Source: Cladopsammia gracilis (lineage: Eukaryota > Cnidaria > Anthozoa > Scleractinia > Dendrophylliidae). From it: a stretch of DNA of 64,000 nucleotides. The stretch spans positions 946,501-1,010,500 of the forward strand of contig JAJGOT010000309.1 of the NCBI GenBank assembly GCA_022457155.1. The letters are read 5' to 3'. The notes under the pieces are model-generated. The model saw only the letters and a program-made list of their open reading frames with translations. It did no database searches and was not told the origin of the DNA. The position numbers were made by a program, and so were the translations under genes. Below, piece by piece: positions 1-11,689 of this stretch (position 1 is its first letter; every line of letters begins with the position of its first letter).

Positions 1-908
1 TATTCCAGTGTAAACCATGTAATGCAAGCCTTCTCGCTTAAAGACGAGAAAAAGCTTATTTGGCGTTTTTTCGAGGAGACTTTCACTTCTGTTTGGTTGC
101 AACACTGGTCCAAAGTGAGTGCATCTCTAACGGATGGAAGAGTTTTACCACAGAGCAAAATCACAAAGAATACAGTAATAAAAATTGTCCAAATGTCGAT
201 AAGTCGATTAAGGGGTGACGATTTATGTGTTCTGTCAGGTTCAAACAGGTTTCCAATCTTCGAAGAACACGTCTGACAATGTGACGTCGCTCCCAAAGAA
301 ACTGCTTCAAAGCCGCCATGAAGTTTTCTCTCTGTTTTCAAGCCAATTTTCCTCTCAGCGTCTTGACCCAGTTCAAAGAACTTCAAATCAGCTACAAATG
401 TCTCCTCTGGTATCCCGTCGGGCTTCACGAGAATGCCGCCGTTTGTGGCTCCTGACTGATAATAAAACAGAATGCTGTCGAACACTTCTCTGTTTCTGTT
501 AAAGTAAAATTCATTGCTGGTAGAGCGATAGTAAGGCGCTCTCTTTGTAGGTGAACCAAGCAAAGAATCAGGCAACCTTGCCAATGTGCTTTCGTATGTT
601 TCATACCTCATCCCAGAGAGATTAATTGCAATTCGACTGCCACTTTGAGAAGCAGCCATGTTAGGAATGCCATTTGCTCCTTCTACCGTTGCAAGCCCCC
701 AAGAATTATGTTCATAATTACAGTTGGTACCATCTCTTTCCTCTTCCATTTCCAGTTCATAAGAAAACGCAGTCTGCCCCAACTTGTCATCGCTGCAATT
801 GAAATTTTCACAGCTATCGTCGTCTGCGATTTCGTCGTGATCACAAAAGGGGAGAGCATGGTAATTATGACGCAAAACCCACACTGGTTCTGAAGTCATA
901 ATTTCCAT
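1..908 (-). CDS. Shaker-type voltage-gated potassium channel, N-terminal part (T1 domain, S1, start of S2)
   Basis: Pore-forming subunit of a plasma-membrane K+ channel, seen here only from its N-terminus; the gene runs off the left edge. The frame is open for 302 codons from ATG 908-906, and an in-frame TAG lies directly upstream, so this is the 5'-most start. Residues 1-91 are an acidic leader. Residues 92-187 match the Kv T1 tetramerisation domain (RIAINLSGMRYET, FDSILFYYQSG, FFELGQDAERKIG). S1 is about 236-258, an NQT glycosylation site lies at 271 in the S1-S2 loop as in Kv1 channels, and S2 begins near ACITWFTLE (294-302). The HX5CX20CC zinc site of Kv2-4 T1 domains is absent, which favours Kv1/Shaker. 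No intron is seen in this part. Voltage sensor and pore lie outside the window, so the subfamily and function are inferred from T1 and S1 only. Confidence 0.88.
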   Translation of the reverse strand, partial: MEIMTSEPVWVLRHNYHALPFCDHDEIADDDSCENFNCSDDKLGQTAFSYELEMEEERDGTNCNYEHNSWGLATVEGANGIPNMAASQSGSRIAINLSGMRYETYESTLARLPDSLLGSPTKRAPYYRSTSNEFYFNRNREVFDSILFYYQSGATNGGILVKPDGIPEETFVADLKFFELGQDAERKIGLKTERKLHGGFEAVSLGATSHCQTCSSKIGNLFEPDRTHKSSPLNRLIDIWTIFITVFFVILLCGKTLPSVRDALTLDQCCNQTEVKVSSKKRQISFFSSLSEKACITWFTLE

Positions 909-1795
909 CTATAGCTATTTTCAGCCTTGTGAGTTTCCTACAAACGGGTAGTCGTTGAGAATGTGGCCCAGATATTTCCGTAGCAGACATTGACTCATCT
1001 CCTCACAAACAGAAAACGACTGTAACAAAACCAAATTGGGCAAAACTTCAATTCTATGCTATCTTCATAATTTAATTACCGCAAGAGTGTCCGCAATATA
1101 ATTCTATAGGTCTGTTCTGTTTTCGTGTTATGATTTTTCGCTTGTTAATGTATTCCTTCGCAGTCAAACCGCAACAGAATTAGTAATGACTGTTAAATGA
1201 GCAATTGACTCTGTGTGAGGTTTTATTCTTATTTAAATCATAATTACATTTGCTCCTTGCTCGTGTGTGTTCTTGAGTGTTAGTGAACCAGCTTGCCTTC
1301 TGTCGAATTATCTGCTCGTCTAAAGGAGCTAAAATCGATGCAATAGTTTCGACTGCCCAAGACTTTCTGAATCAAAATGCAATGCAAGGAATGGGTAACA
1401 GATTTTCTGGTGAAAAACGTATCTGTGGTCGCGAAGGATAACCTCTGAGCTTTTAATATTATAATCGGCATTCACGTGTGTCCGTCACGCGATCAAACCA
1501 AAACAGATATGGGTTTCAATCTGTTATTACAGTCTGTAGTTTATTGATTATCGAGTTTTTTCAGCTTTTTGGTGCGAAAGTGGCTTAAGTACGAAAAGGC
1601 AAAAAGGCCCCATGGAAGTCACTACATTTTAAACAGGGAACGCAACAGAAATTCCACGTATGTTTTCAGATTGACTCATATGAATTTAATACCACGATTC
1701 AATTTCAACGAGTCACTTAATATTATTCATAATTTGTATGTTAATTAAACAACAAAATATAAAAAAATGTTGACTGATTTCAACTTATGCTTATT
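909..1795. other. Upstream region of the Kv channel, no gene seen
   Basis: AT-rich sequence upstream of the Kv start codon. It may hold the promoter or a 5' UTR exon. I see no convincing coding exon, RNA gene or repeat array. Confidence 0.4.
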
Positions 1796-2141
1796 TCAGT
1801 TTTAATCCAGTCGTTCATTAACTATTTAAGGCCCTCTATACATGGAAAGAGGATGATCCTAGCACTAGGATCATCCGAGCGCGACATGTTTTCTGCTTTC
1901 AGTTTACATGCGAATACGATGATCCTAGCGCAAGGATCATCCTATCTGAGAGGTAGGATGATCCTAGCGCAAGGATCATCCTATCTGAGAGGTAGGATGA
2001 TGCTAGCGCTAGGACCATCCTAGTGCCGCATTTTTGCATGTAAACCAAATAAACCTTCTAGGATCATCCTAGCACTAGGATCATCCTCTTTCCATGTAAA
2101 GAGGGCCTTAAATAGTAAATGAACGACTGGATTAAAACTGA
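1796..2141. mobile_element. Foldback (MITE-like) element with long inverted arms
   Basis: Inverted arms of roughly 80 bp begin TCAGTTTTAATCCAGTCGTT at 1796 and end with the complement at 2141. They contain GGCCCTCT.ACATGGAAAGAG and nested palindromes built on GGATGATCCTAGCACTAGG. The centre repeats GATCCTAGCG(C/A)AAGGATC hairpins. A partial second copy (AGGCCCTCTTTGCATGG) starts immediately at 2141 and runs to about 2270. There is no coding capacity. Confidence 0.7.
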
Positions 2142-2594
2142 GGCCCTCTTTGCATGGAAAGAGGATGATCCTAGTGCTAGGATTTCTGCTTTCAGTTTAC
2201 ATGCGAATAGGATCATCCTAGTGCAGCATTTTTGCATGTAAACCAAATGAACCTTCAAGGATCATTCTTAAAAGTCCACTCACTCAATAAACACTTTGAG
2301 ACTTACCGTTGGGAGAAAACAAGCTGTCATCGACTTCCTCAACATGTGTTTGTCCAGCTGTAGACAGTGTAGTCTTTGTGAATGATATATATGAAATAAA
2401 TCATATATGAACTGCGGAAATGAAATCAAATGAAGAATGATCCTCGCAGTTGTGAACGCAATTTAAGCAATTGCGAAAAGAAGCCTGAAAAAAATTCAGG
2501 ACTTCAACGGGGTTGAAAGACAGTGACAGTGGTAGTTTACTTTGTAGTCTTTGTAGTTTACTTTTTACTTTTTTAATAGTCAAACATTTAATCA

Positions 2595-2990
2595 CAAAAG
2601 TTCTAACCTTTGAGACTGTGGACGAAATCCTAAAGTGCGACCATTCAAGTGAAAGCTACTGAGCAGTACTTTCTTATGGTAGTGTTTATTATTATGCTGT
2701 ACAAGGTGGTTCTAACTTTTGAGTCTGTGGATAAAATCCTAAAGTGTGACCGGAGTGTGACTATGCATTCACTTTGAAAGCTGAGCACAAGGTGGTTCTA
2801 ACTTTTGAGTCTGTGGATGAAATTCCAAAGTGTGACCATTCAAATGAAAGCTACTAAGCAGTACTTTCCTGTGGTACTGTTTATTATGCTGTGCAAGACG
2901 GTTCTAACTTTTGAGTCTATGGATGAAATCCTAAAGTGTGACTATTACAGATGAAAGCTATTGAGTAGTACTTTCTTATGCCGCTGTTTT
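2595..2990. repeat. Minisatellite, four units of about 86-109 bp
   Basis: Units carry GGTTCTAACTTTTGAGTCTG followed by a GTGGATGAAATCCTAAAGTG block. The TTCTAAC landmark recurs at 2601, 2710, 2796 and 2902, so unit length varies through internal deletion. All units are in the same orientation. No gene is seen. Confidence 0.75.
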
Positions 2991-3029
2991 TTTATTTTTT
3001 TATTTATTTATTTATGTATAGTGTAAAAA

Positions 3030-3440
3030 ACGAGCAGTAGTGTATTATCAGGTTTAAAAACTCGAGGCGAAGCCGAGAGTTTTTACACCTGATAATACAC
3101 GTGCTGCGAGTTTTTTGAACGGCTTCAAAAACATTCTTTCAAAAGCGTGTCCCTTCGGAATTAAAACATTTGCGCTTTTGTGCAAAGAGGAAATTAGCAT
3201 ACGTGTGCCACGTCTTCGACGAAGTGGTCATTGCTTCCCGGCTCCTGTTGAAAGTTTTGGGATTTTATAGTTTTGAGGGAAAACATCTACTGAAAAATGC
3301 TATACTAAAGTTGTCAGGTACGGTAGATAAAACGGCTGACAATTTTTTTTTTCAGAGGTAGAGAACGAGTAGAAATAAACAGCTTGCATCTACGAACCAG
3401 TCGCTTACCTGGTAATTAACACGAGTCATTCAAATAACGG
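3030..3440 (+). repeat. Dispersed repeat with a large perfect hairpin at one end
   Basis: It starts with a hairpin at 3040-3100 (arms GTGTATTATCAGG / CCTGATAATACAC, inner arms AAAAACTC / GAGTTTTT). The body, including GCGCTTTTGTGCAAAGAGG, recurs in the opposite orientation at 46040-46340, so this is a dispersed, probably non-autonomous element. Boundaries are approximate. Confidence 0.55.
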
Positions 3441-4106
3441 CTCACTTGTTAAACTGTTGGTTGTTTATTTTGTTGAGAAGATTCCAAATAGAATGGCGAA
3501 CGACCAGATTTCGTAAAACAGTACTGCACAAAAATATTAAAATCACCATTTGTTGCACTAAGAATCCTGAACAATTACTACGCATATCAGTAATCTTTAT
3601 ATAAAGATTACGTGTGATCTTAATACAAATATCACGGTCATTATAAATTCAGCGATAATTGCATTGTTTGCCCATTCAGCCCCGAACTCCCCTGTGACTG
3701 AAATCAAAGCCGCTACCAGGCTTTTCATAATGACCGTAGATTACCAGGTATAAAGGGTCATACACGTGATCGATTTGCGTCGTGTGATTGGCTGATATGC
3801 TCATGAATTATTAATGAGTTTTTGAATTTTATTTTAACTTCACAAAATAAGGTTAATTATAAAAAAACACCTCCTATTTTCGCAGGGAATTGTAATCGAG
3901 CATGAAGCGAGGCGTACACGCGCGAATTTTGCGTGTGGGGTAATTTGACTACTGGTTTCTTGGAATATGGGCTTTCGAGTTTACTCATTCCACTATCATT
4001 CTGCGAGTCAAGTTCGAGCCAAGCTCAATACTGTTATTTGGTCTGGTCAGGAGGGTAATAAACTCCTGGTCTGATTAAACTTCTTAGAATTCGAATGTCT
4101 TTTTCG
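3441..4106. other. Non-coding stretch, no gene seen
   Basis: AT-rich sequence. A 22-bp palindrome of the form GTAATCTTTATATAAAGATTAC (arms GTAATCTTTAT / ATAAAGATTAC) lies at about 3590-3611. No coding signal is seen. Confidence 0.3.

Positions 4107-4156
<50 letters not shown>
4107..4156. repeat. (ATT)n microsatellite, probable 3' tail of the retrotransposon at 4253-5045
   Basis: About 16 uninterrupted trinucleotide repeats. On the minus strand it lies just past the stop of the retrotransposon fragment, where many non-LTR elements end in a simple repeat tail. Confidence 0.75.
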
Positions 4157-4252
4157 CTTCATAAATGAACTGGATGATCTTTTTCCGAATTGTTTCCTAA
4201 GGGAGCGGGTCATAGCCCATGACCAAAGGTCCCCTAGGGTTTTCTCTTTATT

Positions 4253-5045
4253 CTAAAGCTCCAACACCTTTCTCAAAATCCTCGCAGTTCCCAGTAGTGT
4301 AGTTTTCTGAAGTAATGAAATACTAATTTTAACATTCAACTTTGCCAACCACTTGTCCAAATTTTTTGTTACACTTCCCAATGATCCGACAACAATTGGA
4401 ACCACCTGTACAGTTCTCATGTTCCATATTCTATTAATTTCTCTTTTAAGATCCTGACACTTTTCAACTTTCTCATTCTCCTTTTCACCAATTCTTTTAT
4501 CCGCTGGTACGGCAATATCAATAATAGTGCACTTTCTCTCCTCCTTATTTACAACTACAATGTCCGGTCTTCTGGCTTCAATGACATGGTCACACTGTAT
4601 GTTCACATCCCAGAGTAATTTAACATCGTCATTTTCACTTACACTGTCTGGTGCGTGTTTGTACCACTTGTCTGCCTTGTCCAGATGATATTTCTCGCAT
4701 AACTTCCAATGAACTGCTCTTGCAACATTGTCATGTCTCTGTTTGTATTCCCTTTGGGCCAGCTTTTTACACTCACAGACAATATGGTTTACACTCTCTC
4801 CTTTCTCGCCACATAGCCTACATAAGGGGGATTCCACCGTTTTGTCAATATGATATTTAACGTAATTAGTCCTAAGGGCTTGTTCTTGGCTTGCACAAAT
4901 AAGTGCTTCTGTTTGGATCTTCAAGTCTGTTTTTCGCAACCAGCTCCATGATTCTTCTACATGCGTCGTTTCTGGTATTTCTCTTACAAATTGACCATGC
5001 AGCCTTTTATCCTTCCAACTGTTGAGTTTCTCATTGTTCCAAGAT
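4253..5045 (-). mobile_element. Non-LTR retrotransposon, C-terminal end of the polyprotein (CCHC knuckle plus restriction-like endonuclease)
   Basis: An open minus-strand frame of about 264 codons, continuing upstream of the first Met (4939) to about 5045, where it breaks off. It encodes the end of a reverse-transcriptase polyprotein. A knuckle of the type CRLCG...NHIVCEC resembles the CCHC motif found after the reverse transcriptase in R2-like elements. It is followed by RRPDIVVVNKE...TIIDIAVPADK, which fits the R/KPD...D spacing of the restriction-like (PD-D/ExK) endonuclease that nicks target DNA in R2/NeSL/Hero-type LINEs. The reverse transcriptase itself is missing, so this is a 5'-truncated dead copy. 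The (ATT)n run at 4107-4156 is its likely 3' tail. The clade is not certain from this fragment. Confidence 0.65.
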
Positions 5046-5108
5046 GTCTTGGAACATTATCTAAGATGTCCAAGATGTCTTGGAACATTATCTATCTAAT
5101 AATCTTGG

Positions 5109-5144
<36 letters not shown>
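5109..5144. repeat. (ATT)n microsatellite
   Basis: Twelve perfect trinucleotide repeats beside the truncated end of the retrotransposon. Reading frames through it encode only homopolymer runs. Confidence 0.9.
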
Positions 5145-5145
<1 letters not shown>

Positions 5146-5277
5146 GATTCTCTCCAGTTGCCGGATGTTCTACTGGGTAATGTTTATTGTGTCTCAGCCA
5201 CTCCCCGTAGCTTAGAGACACAACACTTTCCTCAACAAGTGCGCAGTTCCGAGAATGGCCGATATTTGTACACTTCC

Positions 5278-5280
<3 letters not shown>

Positions 5281-5320
<40 letters not shown>
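5281..5320. repeat. (ATT)n microsatellite
   Basis: Thirteen perfect trinucleotide repeats, about 140 bp from the previous run. The 700 bp beyond it show no gene. Confidence 0.9.
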
Positions 5321-5322
<2 letters not shown>

Positions 5323-6127
5323 AAGAATGCGGCGTTTGTCTGTTTTCTACCCATGAGTGTTAAGTGTGGTCAGGTTGTTGAACTTTTCTTGCTTCATTGT
5401 AAAACGGAGCTCGGTTTTCAATCTTCCAGCAACGACAAACGATCGTTCGTCAGCTGCGCTGGTTGTCGGGTTTAACTTTACTAGAAGAGGCCTACAGTCT
5501 ACAGACCGTAATGTTTGTTCAGTTTTAATCGCGTCAATTCGATCTGGTTATTTTTATTTTTTCTTGAGAACTAGAACAAAGCAGATTTTATTAACAAAGC
5601 AGTTCGAAGTGTCCATCAGTAGATTTTTTTCTTCTTTGTCTAAGTCGTTTTCTTAAAATAAAAATGAGTTTAGACAGTTTCTAGTAGTATAATACATGTA
5701 GTTCTACATGTAGTATAATATATGTAGTTGATTTTATTTGTGTGGCTAAGAGTTTTGCGACTTTCATAAATAACACGTAAACGAATAATCACGTGATCAT
5801 GAAGATGTTCTTCTTTTTCGTCTGAACACACTTTGTTATTTTTGTCTTTATGTGTTTTGGCAGTTGAACCTAAAATATTCATGTGATCTTTCATACCTTG
5901 CTTAACTAATTAAAATTAATTAATCAATTAATTCATTAATTAAAATTAGACAAAACAGTAAGAGATTAAGGTGTTTTTATTTCAATGCTTTACTTTCCCC
6001 AATTCCTTACCGTTACAATATAAAGTGTGTGCCACCTTAATTTATTTTTATTTACTAAACTTTAATTAACGGTGAATTTCTTAATTATGCAGTTACGAGT
6101 TAGGATGTCATCGGAGGTGGTATTTCC

Positions 6128-8484
6128 TCAACCATCTCTCCAAATGTCCCTTGCCCCTCCCCTCCCCTTCCTCAGATGTTTCTCATACGCTACCAAGTAG
6201 GCAATAAAGTGCTTCAGGATATCTGCATCGCAGATTTCAGCTTCTTTCTTATAACAGTCGGTGTACTTTTTGTTTTCAGCTAACCAGTCGATTTGACCTT
6301 CCAGATTAGTCTCCCCAAATATGAAACACTTGCGCATGGCATCTCCAGCACACGGTTCATAGTCATCCTCCTCTGTCAAAAGATTCAATTTAGAAAGTAG
6401 CAGCAGTTAGTGCAGTACGCAGCTCTTATAAGGTCTTCTCTGATTTGCTAAGAAAACAATAGAACAAATAACACAACAATGGGCCCTAGCCCTGAAAACA
6501 ATGGAGCTGCGTGATACCCAGGTCCCACGAAATTAGTGGTTGTTAAGAGCTGCGTGGTATCTGTATACAAATGTGCACCGGGAGTTAGTGGCTGTTTTAC
6601 CATTTACACACCGGCTGGCCCACAATTTATAATTATGTAAATCGGACACGAAATCTCTAGATGGAAATTCCGTGGGGGTTCAGCGGTAGTCATGTTCCAT
6701 TTACTGAGATTTACTTGGAATAACTCAGTGGAAACTGGTCAACAACGTAACATAACATAACATAACATAACATAACATACAGTTTATTAACGTGAGTTCA
6801 CACTTAGCTAAAAAGCTATTTTACAGGTAAGCTCACAAATTAAATTAATAAATATAATCAAAACAATTAAAATACATGTTCTAAAAGTCATTAAAAATTT
6901 AAAGGCCCAGTATCACCATTCGGCTTTGCGGTCGTTTGGTTTTATTTTCAAATGATGAGCTCGCTCGTGATTGGCTCTATCGAGGCATTGGGCGCGCAAT
7001 GCATTTTGGGTGATACTGGGCCTTTAAAATTATAGAAATATACTTATGATATAAGTATTACAGGTCGGAGAGGTCAAGTTTAATTTTAGTTTTAAAAGAC
7101 TTATAGCTAGTAGCTGTTCTGAGTTTGTCTGGTAACGAGTTCCATAATTTTGCTGCAGTATAACGCCAGGAGCTTAGTCCATATGTGGTACCATTTACTT
7201 TCGGTAAAGTAACTTTCTTAAGTTAATTAAATCTAAAAGACTTACAGGGACTACGTTTAAAGCTATATCACTAGTACAACTTACTATTTTAAAAACAGTA
7301 CTTAAAATTTTAGAGAGTCTTTGGTTAGCTAGGGTTGTTTGTTCGTTTTTGCTTAATTGAGAGATGATGAGCCATGATCTCGCCAAACAAATAGAAGAGA
7401 TCGCTCGTTTAGTTTCTCCTGTTTTTCTGTTGCTTGCTTGCTGCAGAAATGCCAAGACTCTGAGCAATAATTAAAGTGTAGCTTAATAAACGCTTCACAG
7501 TCTCTTACGGGTATCAAAAGGAAACATCTTCTTCATCCTATTTAGTACTGCAATCTGTTGGCTAACTTTGCGGCATATTTATTGTCTTCCGCAATGACCA
7601 GGTAAGAAACTATTCTTAAAGCAAAAAATATGCTTACCAAGATTCGCCAAGTTTTCTTTCTTCAGTATTCCTACATGAACAAAGTGAAGTGAATAGCAAA
7701 CAGCTTTCTAATACAGATTCGCTAAATCATTTGGCATATCTTGAATATTCTTTTTTTAATTTTTGAAAAACAAATAAAACTCTTCCGCATCCTTAAATTC
7801 TCCCTAATTAAGCAGCCAGTTGTTCATTCTTTTTTCAGATATGTATCTGAAGCCCCAATATCCACAAGAAAATCTGATTCACGTGAGAGGGATGAAGGGT
7901 GAGGAAGGCAGGAGGCGATGCTAATCTTGGCCCATATCATAGTATTGCTTATAGCTTTCTTCGTCAGCAATCCTTAGTGTCAATACCGAAAGACGTTTCT
8001 TGACATTTTTGCCCTTTGGCCCTTTGCGAAAAAGTTTTCCTTATAAAAATGTTTTGGCACTGAAAGAATGATACCAATACCTGGTGCTTCGGACATTTTC
8101 TTTTTACATTAAAGGTTATTGCGACAAAGTTTTCTTATAACATGTTTTTGCACTGAAAATGAATGAAGCCATACCTGATTTCAATGCAATGTTTTTGAGT
8201 TCGCCATATGGTATGTTATCACACAGTTCCGATCTTTTTGCAAAGACAATGGACTGCCATTCGTAAGCGACGATAAAATGGATGATGTCAGGGACTGGTG
8301 ACGAGAAGTGATCAGCAAGACTGGAAATGCATGGCTGGGATTCCTGTGAAGAATTTAAAAAGACACCCAATGGGTAAGTGTGTCTGTTAGTAAACATGCC
8401 ATGTTCTTCTGTTTTCTTGAATTTATAAATAAGCTATTAGAAAGATATATAAAACTCTGCGGTATTCACGGTATTCCAAATAGA

Positions 8485-8523
<39 letters not shown>

Positions 8524-9167
8524 AGTCTGTGCGCGGACGTCTCCTTTTTCTTTTCTTCTTCAAAGACAAGCGCAGAGTAAGAAGACAACACAAGCGGTGA
8601 AGACACTTTCACTGCATTACTTTCCAGCGAAGTTCGAGTTTAACCGCAGAGTAAGTCGTCATAACATGTTATCAGCCTTCTTTAATTCTGACTCATCCCT
8701 TAGGCCAATTATCAAGCAACTAATTTTACAGTATAATATCCTCTAAAACTTTCTCTAAACTCAGTCCTTTTACCAAAAGTCATTAATGCCAAGTTTCTGT
8801 TAAATGCATTTGAACGCCTTATCTCATTTGGTTGTGCGTGCTATTGCCTTTGGCTTACACTTCCGCTAGAAGATCAGACTAGTTATTTTTATTAACGTGA
8901 CAGTCGCATTGAGTCTGGTGAAAGGCGATTTGTCGTCTATTTCCCTTTATGTGACTGTTAACTTACCCTTAAGAATACGCAAGCTACTTGTACTTTCTCG
9001 GTAGCTTTGTCTACATGACCGTTCTTTCCTTGCAGGGTAGAAGCTAGCGCGTTCCATCCAGTCCGAATACACTTGACAACTGCTTCATATGAAGAACTCT
9101 GTTTTGCATCAAGCCCGCTCCCAATGAAGCATACAGCGAAGAAAATGGAGATGCTTGTTGAAAACAT
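6128..9167 (-). CDS. Small secreted cysteine-containing protein, three exons, family not recognised
   Basis: Exons on the minus strand: 9167-8967, 8343-8175 and 6372-6128, giving about 204 residues. Exon 1 begins with ATG and a signal peptide (MFSTSISIFFAVCFIGSGLDA) and ends at a consensus GTAAGT donor. Exon 2 follows a TTCTTCACAG acceptor in phase 0 and leaves in phase 1 at G|GTATGG. Exon 3 enters in phase 1 after TTTTGACAG and ends in TGA. Frame agreement across both junctions supports the model. The mature protein is soluble, with about eight cysteines (for example EPCAGDAMRKC, TDCYKKEAEIC), so it is probably exported and disulfide-bonded. Exons 2 and 3 share a loose FIVAYEWQ / FIAYLVAYE helix, perhaps an old internal duplication. 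I do not recognise the family and assign no function. Intron 2 contains a LINE remnant and a MITE. Confidence 0.6.
6898..7028. mobile_element. 131-bp MITE with perfect 20-bp terminal inverted repeats
   Basis: Ends are TTTAAAGGCCCAGTATCACC and its exact complement. The inside is too short to code. It sits in intron 2 of the secreted-protein gene, just beyond the LINE 3' end. Confidence 0.85.
7035..7500 (-). mobile_element. LINE 3' fragment (C-terminal end of reverse transcriptase polyprotein)
   Basis: The minus strand reads TTYGLSSWRYTAAKLWNSLP followed by DKLRTATSYKSFKTKIKLDL and stop TAA at 7060-7058. This is the typical C-terminal tail of CR1/L2-like LINE proteins (tYGL.S.ry.aaklWNsLP...FK). 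Upstream, around 7200-7470, more LINE-like sequence (CSKQATEKQEKLNERS) is in other frames, so the copy is frameshifted and dead. It lies within an intron of the secreted-protein gene. Confidence 0.7.
8485..8523. repeat. (GTCT)n microsatellite
   Basis: About nine to ten perfect tetranucleotide repeats inside intron 1 of the secreted-protein gene. Confidence 0.9.
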
Positions 9168-9837
9168 GCTGGGTAAAGCGTGTGGTTCTAAAGGTAAAAA
9201 TCAACTTGCTTATGACTAATTTTCAATGAAAAAAACGTGTGTTTTAATTTTCTTGATAAGTACAATCGTGCTTTTAGGACATTTCCCCGCCCAGTTTTAT
9301 ATCCTATCCTATCACCGATGCAATAAACTGAAGGAATAGACAAAGTGTTCGTATAATAGAGGTAAGGAAAGTGTGAATTTTCTTATCTTCGATAGGGACC
9401 AATTGCAAGTGAACTATCCGTAATAGAAACGTGTCCGTATTGCACGGTATTATGGATAAAGTTTAATTCGCTAAAACTGTTTCCTTTAGTTAAAACAGAC
9501 GCACAAAGATGAGTGAATACAATGAGCATACTGAAAGCCTGCAAGTTTGAAATATTTGTTTTGTTTTTACCATAGATCGCGTTAGTTTTTCACTGTGAAT
9601 GCAAGGAAATTTCGGTCGCATGCGATGAAGTTGGGTGAAAGCAACGCGTACCAAAATCTTCTCTGAATTTATTTATTCAGTTATTCAAGAATTCTACTAA
9701 AGATTACACAGCTGCCAAGCCCTAAAGGCAAATATTCATTTCAGATGTGATTAAATGCAGTACATCTTTGACACTCGTACTCGCAAAACGTTTTTAATAT
9801 ATGTGACCTTCCACGGGAAAACGCACACTAACGCTTT
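9168..9837. other. Upstream region of the secreted-protein gene, no gene seen
   Basis: Possible promoter and 5' UTR of the gene on the minus strand. No coding exon or array is visible. Confidence 0.3.
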
Positions 9838-10125
9838 ACCGTTTAACGGAAATAACCGTTTAGTATCCGTTTAACATCCGTTTAAACGGATCATACAAAA
9901 CGTTTAAACGCTTATCTCATCCGTTTTCTAAAATCGAGTATCCGTTTAACGTTTCGGTCAAATTGTTTAAACGATTAGCTTATCCGTTTAAGAAATGTTC
10001 CATGATCCGTTTAACGCTTTTGACAAAACGTTTAAACGGTTAGCCTATCGGTTTAAACGTTTCCTCAAAACGTTTAATCGGTTAGGCTATCTGTTTAAAC
10101 ATTTCAAGAAAACGTTTAATCGGTT
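9838..10125. repeat. Short-period array built on the palindrome CGTTTAAACG
   Basis: Degenerate repeats of about 30-50 bp, each with one or two CGTTTAAACG/CCGTTTAA motifs and a GGTTAG(C/G)CTATC spacer. The palindrome gives the array strong hairpin potential. Non-coding. Confidence 0.75.
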
Positions 10126-11689
10126 AGCTCGTGTCGGGAGATTGCTTTTCTTATTTGTTTGCTAACATTTCTGTAGATACTTGATAAATTATCGCAGTTG
10201 CTCTTTACAATCCGCGTGGAAAACAATCAATAAAAACGCAAATCAAATAAATATCGCCTTTATTGTATCATACCTATTCCTTCTTTTCTGTCTCTTTTAG
10301 TTGAATGTATCATGCAGCTTTTTAAACCTTTTAAAGATGAAATATTTCTGAGAAATATTATACTTTGATGGGCTTTTACTTGCAAATCGTTTGCGTATTA
10401 AATTGAGTATTAAAACACAATCGTCTATAAAGGTTCCAGACTTCACGAGTCACAGCCACAGCTCTGTTTCGTATGATCAAAGAATATAAGTTTAATTTGC
10501 ACAACTGTGCAAAATGCGATCTGGTATTGGCTGAGGGTTTAGAGTTATGTGTTCGTTTAGATGACTTATATTTCGAACGCTTTTTAAACAAAACAAAAAC
10601 TGCAAGTGAGGTCTCAATGGCTGTGTTTTCACGAGGCGGTTTTTCTCGCTTAACATTCCTGTAGATATATTTTCTTTTGTTAAGACAATAGAAAATTAGA
10701 ACACAAAAGAACGACAATACAATGCCCTTCTTTGTTGTTTAATTGCCGACAAGCTTAAGCGACCTGGTTTGCTCGCTCGTGAAAACACGGCCAATATCGT
10801 TACTTTAGGTTCTATTGTTGCGCGTTTCTTTCCACCTGGTTTGAAGTGAATAATTTTTAGCAAATTTTAAAGGACGGTGAAAATCTAAATAGTATTGGAA
10901 TAATACCGTCAAAGAGAAGCTCTTACCTTGTGCGAGTCTTTTAAACGCGATCAAAGTCAAATCAGCAAATGATAAAACCAGTATCACTTTGAATCAGTTA
11001 TACATATCCTCTAAAATAAATCTTGTCCATCATGTTTTATTTGCATTGCTAATTGTATGGGTGTAAATCCATATTTACGCCGCCTCAAGCGATCATTTGA
11101 AAAGGATATCAAAACGCTCAAGTGATTGGGTCTTAGTATAAATCGTGATTTTTTTCCCGACGTTTTGTCCAAATCACGCTCGGATTTATCCAGTATTAAA
11201 ATACTAAATAATAGATTTAGTGAAATGATGTAAAACTAGTAGCAAGTGTTTTAAATCACATGATCACGTGATTGATTATGCCCTAGCATAAATAACAATA
11301 GTCCAGTTTCGAATTCGCTATGGTCGCTGAACGAAAGCACTGAAGACGCATTTTTACAGGGTTAGCCTCAATCTGAAGTGATAAATTCACAAATTCAGGC
11401 GAGATTCAAGCACCTTCTGCCGGTATTTGCGAATATCTTACATCAGGTCGAGTCTAACCGTGTATCAGTGTGTCATTGGTGTTTGAATTCAGAAGTAATT
11501 TCAAATACGAAAATGGCTTATTCCCACTAGTTGCTGCATTGTCTGATTGAGCTTTTCCTTATTGAAACAATTACTCTGTGAAATAACTGGAAAATCACAC
11601 TCTGGGGACAGTCGAGTTGAGTCGTTCTTTGCTAACAGCGTTTTTGGATAGTGACAGTCCTCTGTATTATAAATGCTTAATTGTCTCGA
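10126..11689. other. Non-coding stretch, no gene seen
   Basis: AT-rich sequence with only short chance ORFs on overlapping strands (for example 10376-10717). None shows a recognisable domain or a supported splice structure. Confidence 0.35.
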
